Of a stretch of DNA of 54,096 nucleotides, positions 50,797 through 54,096 are shown piece by piece. Location: the NCBI GenBank assembly GCA_029261795.1, contig JAJDAP010000124.1, forward strand, positions 1-54,096. Reading direction: 5' to 3'. Position 1 is the first letter of the stretch, and the number at the start of each line of letters is the position of its first letter. The notes beneath the pieces are model-generated. The model ran no database searches and was not told the origin of the DNA. It was given only the letters and a program-made list of their open reading frames with translations. The stretch is from Deltaproteobacteria bacterium. GTDB lineage: Bacteria; Myxococcota_A; UBA9160; UBA6930. The position numbers were made by a program, and so were the translations under genes.

Positions 50797-52265
50797 TTGA
50801 CGAGATCGAGGTTTCCCGCTCGGAGCTTCCCACTGCGCCCACAGAATTCCTCCTTCGTCATGGCGGCGGCCACGTCTCGGTCCGGCACGTTCGCCCAGGT
50901 CCGGCGACCGTCCGGCAACAGACACGCCGCGTGGCCCATCCCCGGTTCGCCGCCCGCGTACATCACCGTGTAGGACTCGACGGTGACTTCGCCTTCGTGT
51001 TCGACCACGGCTTCGCGCTTCGGCAGGGCATCGACCTCGGCCTGGAGATCCGCGTGCTGGAACGGGATCGACGGCGGCTCGGTGGAGTAGACGCCGAAGG
51101 CGTGCTTGGTCAGGAAGCCGCCGTTGGCGGTGCAGAGACCCTTCTCGCCTGGCGCCTCCCGCAACAGTTCCGCCATTCGCGCGATGCCATGCATGACGTA
51201 GTTGTTGAGCGGTCCGCCGCCGAACGTCAGGCCGCCGGTCACGGTAAGGGGCTTCGAGGTATCGAGTTCGAGTTCCTTGGCCGCCACCTGGACGGCGCTC
51301 GGGAAGCAGGAGTAGACATCTTGATAGGCGAGGTCGCCCGGTTCGACACCGGCGAGTTCGAGGCAGCGTCGGCCGGCGAGCCGGATGCCCGGGCTGGCAT
51401 TCAGGCTCTCGCGTTCCGAGACGAAGTAGTGATCGTGGGCATCAGTGCCCGCGTGTGGGTAGACCCACTTCTCGCGCGGGATCCCCAGTGACTGCGCGGT
51501 CTCTTCGCTGGTGAGGATCAGCGCGGCGCCCATGTCGACGCGGCTGTTCGAGTTCATCAGCATCGGATACGGGAACGAGACGGCACGGTTGCCCGGCGCG
51601 TTCGGATCGCCGATCTCCTCGGCGGTCTTCCGATCCTGGATCCAGGCGTTCGGGTTCTTCGAAGCGACTTCGCTGAAGCTTGCCCACAGCTCGCTGATGC
51701 GACGACGATGCGCCTCGATCGACTCGCCGCGCTCGTAGCGAAGAGCGTTGTCGAAGATCGGGTACATCTGGATCGGCTGGCGGATGCCGCGGACCATCTC
51801 GGCCTCGTGGGCCATCGCAACCTCTTCGCCGATGAAGAGGTCGGGCGTTCCCGGAGCCTCCCGCCAATCGAAGGGCAGGCCTGCCTTCTTGATCCGCGCC
51901 TGGGTCCGACCACACTCGCCGCCCGTGATCAGGATGATGTCCTGTGCGCCGCTCTGGATGTCGAGGCAGCTGCGGTTGACCGCGGTCTGCACGAAGTTGC
52001 CGCCGAAGGGGGTGATGGCGGTCTGCGCACCCGGGCAGCCGACGCTCTCTGCGACGGCGCGCGCCGGGTCCTGATACTTCCAGATGCCGCGGATCACGCG
52101 GACCGAGCTGGCACGTTTGAGTAGCTCGCGGCTGCCTGCGTCCTCGGCGGCGCGCTGCACGGCGTCCACCATCAGGTCGAGGGGTTCCTTGGCGGTGTCC
52201 AGATCGTCGGTGCGTTGCAGGACCTGGGCGATGCCCACCAGTACGGGAGTCTTGGGGTTCGGCAT
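50793..52265 (-). CDS. Thiolase-fold protein (acetyl-CoA acetyltransferase-like, non-canonical)
   Basis: The product is 490 aa from ATG 52265. The thiolase fold shows in TPVLVGIAQVLQR, LAYQDVYSCFPSAVQVAAKEL and GLTFGGGPLNNYVMHGIARMAELL, then CTANGGFLTKHAFGVYS. The usual CxSG is replaced by GNFVQTAVNRSCLDIQSGAQD; the active-site Cys is not at its normal place. It is longer than a usual 390-aa thiolase by a C-terminal extension of about 90 residues (VESYTVMYAGGEPGMGHAA). This is the architecture of mycobacterial lipid-associated thiolase-like proteins with unproven reactions. Overlaps the MBL gene by 4 nt at the stop. Role in acyl-CoA chemistry is inference. Confidence 0.88.
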   Translation of the reverse strand: MPNPKTPVLVGIAQVLQRTDDLDTAKEPLDLMVDAVQRAAEDAGSRELLKRASSVRVIRGIWKYQDPARAVAESVGCPGAQTAITPFGGNFVQTAVNRSCLDIQSGAQDIILITGGECGRTQARIKKAGLPFDWREAPGTPDLFIGEEVAMAHEAEMVRGIRQPIQMYPIFDNALRYERGESIEAHRRRISELWASFSEVASKNPNAWIQDRKTAEEIGDPNAPGNRAVSFPYPMLMNSNSRVDMGAALILTSEETAQSLGIPREKWVYPHAGTDAHDHYFVSERESLNASPGIRLAGRRCLELAGVEPGDLAYQDVYSCFPSAVQVAAKELELDTSKPLTVTGGLTFGGGPLNNYVMHGIARMAELLREAPGEKGLCTANGGFLTKHAFGVYSTEPPSIPFQHADLQAEVDALPKREAVVEHEGEVTVESYTVMYAGGEPGMGHAACLLPDGRRTWANVPDRDVAAAMTKEEFCGRSGKLRAGNLDLVN

Positions 52266-52454
52266 GACCGCGAAGTGTAGTAGAAGCCTCGGGCAGCCGA
52301 AGGGTGGCCAGACCCGCAGAGCGCGCGCTAGGTTGCCGGGATCGGAGGTTCCGGCGGCCGCCTTCGGCCGCACCCATGTAACACCGCAACCGCATCGGCC
52401 CTTTCGTTCTTGCGCTCCCCCTTCACCGGGTGACGCGCCCTCGCCGAGGTTGTC

Positions 52455-53957
52455 ATGATGCCGGTCGCACTGCGCCTGGACTCCGTTTCCTTTTCCTATC
52501 GGGACTCCATCCCGATCCTCATCGACGTTTGCTGCGAACTCCACGCGGGCTGGACAGCCCTCGTCGCGCCCAACGGCACCGGCAAGACCACCCTCTTGCG
52601 TCTTATCGCGGGCGAGCTCATGCCCGAGACCGGCAGCCTGGTCAGCGAGCCGCGCCACGCCCGGATCGCCTGGTGTCGCCAGAGTGCCGCTCGGCTCAGC
52701 GACGAGATCCGTGGCTTCGCGGAACTTCCGGACGGTGCCGCGCGCCGCTGGCTGGGTAGGCTCGAACTCGATCCCGCGGATCTCGGACGTTGGCCGACGC
52801 TCTCGCCCGGCGAACGCCGACGCTGGCAGATCGGTGCCGCCCTCGCTGCCGCGCCCGACGTGTTGCTCCTCGATGAGCCGACCGACCATCTGGATGGCGA
52901 CGCGCGCCAGTTGCTGATCGATGTGCTCGGCCGCTTCGAAGGCGTCGGCCTGCTCGTGTCGCACGATCGCTCCCTGCTCGCGGCACTCGCTCATACAACG
53001 GCGCGAATCCATGGATGCGGTGTCGAGCTACGCCGTTGCGGCTTCGAGGAAGCCACCTCCGCCTGGCGCGAAGAGAACGAAGGGCGACGCAAGGCCCGAG
53101 AGAAGATCCGCCGGGAGGAGCGGCGCTTGCGCAAGCGCCTCGGTCAGCGGCGAAGTGATCTCCAGAGCGCCGACGCTTCCGTCGGCCGACGGGGGCGCAC
53201 GAAGGGCCGCAAGGATTCGGACAGCCGCACCATGGCCGCCAGCATTCGCGCCCAGAAAGGAGCGGCACGACTTTCTCGTGAAGCCGCCGTGGTCCGCGAT
53301 CAGATCACACGCAAGAAGGATGCCCTCGAGGCCGTCCGTTTCGACAAGGACCGAGGCGGACCGGTGCGCCTCGCCTTCCGGCCCGCCGAGCAGCCGCGCA
53401 TCGCGTCGCTCCACGTTCCCGCGCTCGAGGCCGGGGACACACGACTTCTGGTGGACGTGGGCGTTGAAGTTCGTCGCGAGAGCCGGATCTGGATCGCCGG
53501 GCCCAACGGAGCAGGCAAGACGACGCTACTCCGGGCACTGCATGCCGAAGCGACGCTCGCCCCGGACCGCCTGCTGCACCTGCCCCAGGAACTCGATCCC
53601 GAGGCCGTTGCCGCTCTGCTCCGTTCCATCCGAGACGCAGCCGCCGAAACCCGGGGACGGCTGCTGGCGATCGCGGCGACGTTGGGCGCTGAGCCCGAGC
53701 GGCTGCTGGAAACGGACGAACCCTCCCCGGGCGAAGCCCGGAAACTCTGGGTCGCCTGCGGCCTTGCCCGCGGCGTCGCCGCCTGCTTCCTGGACGAGCC
53801 GACCAACCATCTCGACCTGCCAGCGATCGAGCGATTGGAAGCCGCGCTCGCGGACTACCCGGGCGCCATCGTCCTCGTCAGCCACGATCCGAGGCTTGCC
53901 GAGGTGTGCACGAAGGAGACCTGGCGAATCGCGGAGGGGCGGCTGCTGCGAAGCTAG
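52455..53957 (+). CDS. ABC-F family ATPase (duplicated ATP-binding cassettes)
   Basis: The product is 500 aa with two ATP-binding cassettes and no membrane segment. The first cassette has Walker A APNGTGKTT (38-46), signature LSPGERRR and Walker B VLLLDEPTDHLD. The second has GPNGAGKTT at about 348-356, signature-like PSPGEARK and CFLDEPTNHLD. A basic, helix-rich linker (EKIRREERRLRKRLGQRR) joins them, as in ribosome-binding ABC-F proteins. These act on translating ribosomes, e.g. in antibiotic protection or relief of stalling. The stop TAG (53955-53957) lies in the first bases of a palindromic repeat. It stands alone, divergent from the thiolase-like gene (189 nt). Confidence 0.94.
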   Translation: MMPVALRLDSVSFSYRDSIPILIDVCCELHAGWTALVAPNGTGKTTLLRLIAGELMPETGSLVSEPRHARIAWCRQSAARLSDEIRGFAELPDGAARRWLGRLELDPADLGRWPTLSPGERRRWQIGAALAAAPDVLLLDEPTDHLDGDARQLLIDVLGRFEGVGLLVSHDRSLLAALAHTTARIHGCGVELRRCGFEEATSAWREENEGRRKAREKIRREERRLRKRLGQRRSDLQSADASVGRRGRTKGRKDSDSRTMAASIRAQKGAARLSREAAVVRDQITRKKDALEAVRFDKDRGGPVRLAFRPAEQPRIASLHVPALEAGDTRLLVDVGVEVRRESRIWIAGPNGAGKTTLLRALHAEATLAPDRLLHLPQELDPEAVAALLRSIRDAAAETRGRLLAIAATLGAEPERLLETDEPSPGEARKLWVACGLARGVAACFLDEPTNHLDLPAIERLEAALADYPGAIVLVSHDPRLAEVCTKETWRIAEGRLLRS

Positions 53958-54096
53958 CAGGTTGCGGAAGAACCCCGGACCGAGCCCGGTGCGCAGATTT
54001 TCGGTCCAATCAAGGCGCGGAGCCGCCGCTGGGGCGAGCCCCAGCAAGGCTTCGCAACGCAGATTGGGCCGGAAAGATGCGTGCCAGGCGACGGGA
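53954..54096. repeat. Palindromic intergenic repeat, long form (cut by window end)
   Basis: The first 43 bp are identical to the left end of the 91-bp element at 30125. A 76-nt insert at 53997-54072 follows, after which AAAGATGCGT and GGCGACGGG resume as in the short copy. The insert is itself palindromic: GCTGGGGC-GA-GCCCCAGC (54028-54045) is a perfect stem, and outer arms TTTCGGTCCAATC and GATTGGGCCGGAAA pair imperfectly. The right terminal repeat is beyond the window. The element begins on the TAG stop of the ABC-F gene. Confidence 0.82.

Noticed and set aside
1..54096. tRNA, rRNA, CRISPR, phage or transposase genes
   Set aside because: No cloverleaf, repeat-spacer pattern, DDE transposase or integrase motif was found by eye.

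Overview
The window is high-GC DNA from a Gram-negative bacterium. The evidence is a TonB-dependent receptor, an outer-membrane porin-like protein, lipobox lipoproteins, a PEP-CTERM protein and strong AGGAGG-type ribosome binding sites. The gene content is an actinobacteria-like lipid and terpenoid catabolism set (single-chain acyl-CoA carboxylase, FadE-type dehydrogenase, crotonases, thiolase/DUF35 pair, cytochromes P450 with a 3Fe-4S-type ferredoxin, SDRs). Together with a UGA-containing selenoprotein candidate, this would fit a deltaproteobacterial, myxobacterial or Binatota-like lineage. The taxonomic placement is inference. No rRNA, tRNA, CRISPR array, phage or transposase gene was recognised, and no gene-free stretch exceeds 300 bases.

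Layout. (1) 0.1-10.97 kb: CrtC-like protein, SDR, membrane-anchored GST, a crotonase coupled by ATGA overlap to a lipoprotein with two YHS-like segments and an in-frame UGA, a fused biotin-dependent carboxylase, an MFS carrier and a D-aminoacylase-like amidohydrolase. (2) 10.98-14.63 kb: PhyH dioxygenase, APH-like kinase, sulfotransferase and SnoaL-like protein. (3) 14.7-18.8 kb: TonB receptor, thiolase-like protein and DUF35 protein, collinear and probably one uptake/degradation unit. (4) 18.8-26.7 kb: DUF3604 lipoprotein, a haloalkane dehalogenase relic fused in frame to a crotonase, a VOC protein, two MFS carriers, a GST and a DUF1214 protein. (5) 26.7-37.6 kb: SDR, LysR regulator, small lipoprotein, TauD, PhyH, a DUF2141-like secreted protein, P450, a 36-aa membrane peptide, a limonene-epoxide-hydrolase-like protein, acyl-CoA dehydrogenase, second P450 and a 2OG oxygenase. 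(6) 37.6-41.3 kb: OmpR/HK two-component system divergent from a porin and a PBP-like periplasmic protein. (7) 41.5-44 kb: ferredoxin, third P450 and Rieske oxygenase. (8) 44-54 kb: SEC-C protein, a probable halohydrin dehalogenase, a site-2-protease/CBS protein, a PEP-CTERM protein, a metallo-beta-lactamase-fold protein, a thiolase-like protein and an ABC-F ATPase.

Taken together, the window looks like an oxidative catabolism island. TonB/MFS import is followed by hydroxylation by eight iron oxygenases (three P450, one Rieske, four PhyH/TauD/2OG), epoxide and halogen removal, and CoA-dependent chain shortening.

The most notable observations are four. First, a likely new selenoprotein: a YHS-type GFC-Sec-xxC motif with a SECIS-like hairpin placed correctly downstream of the UGA. 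Second, an 'SDR' that carries both halohydrin dehalogenase signatures. Third, a nested palindromic repeat whose two copies each begin on the stop codon of the preceding gene. Fourth, a relic of a haloalkane dehalogenase in frame with a crotonase.
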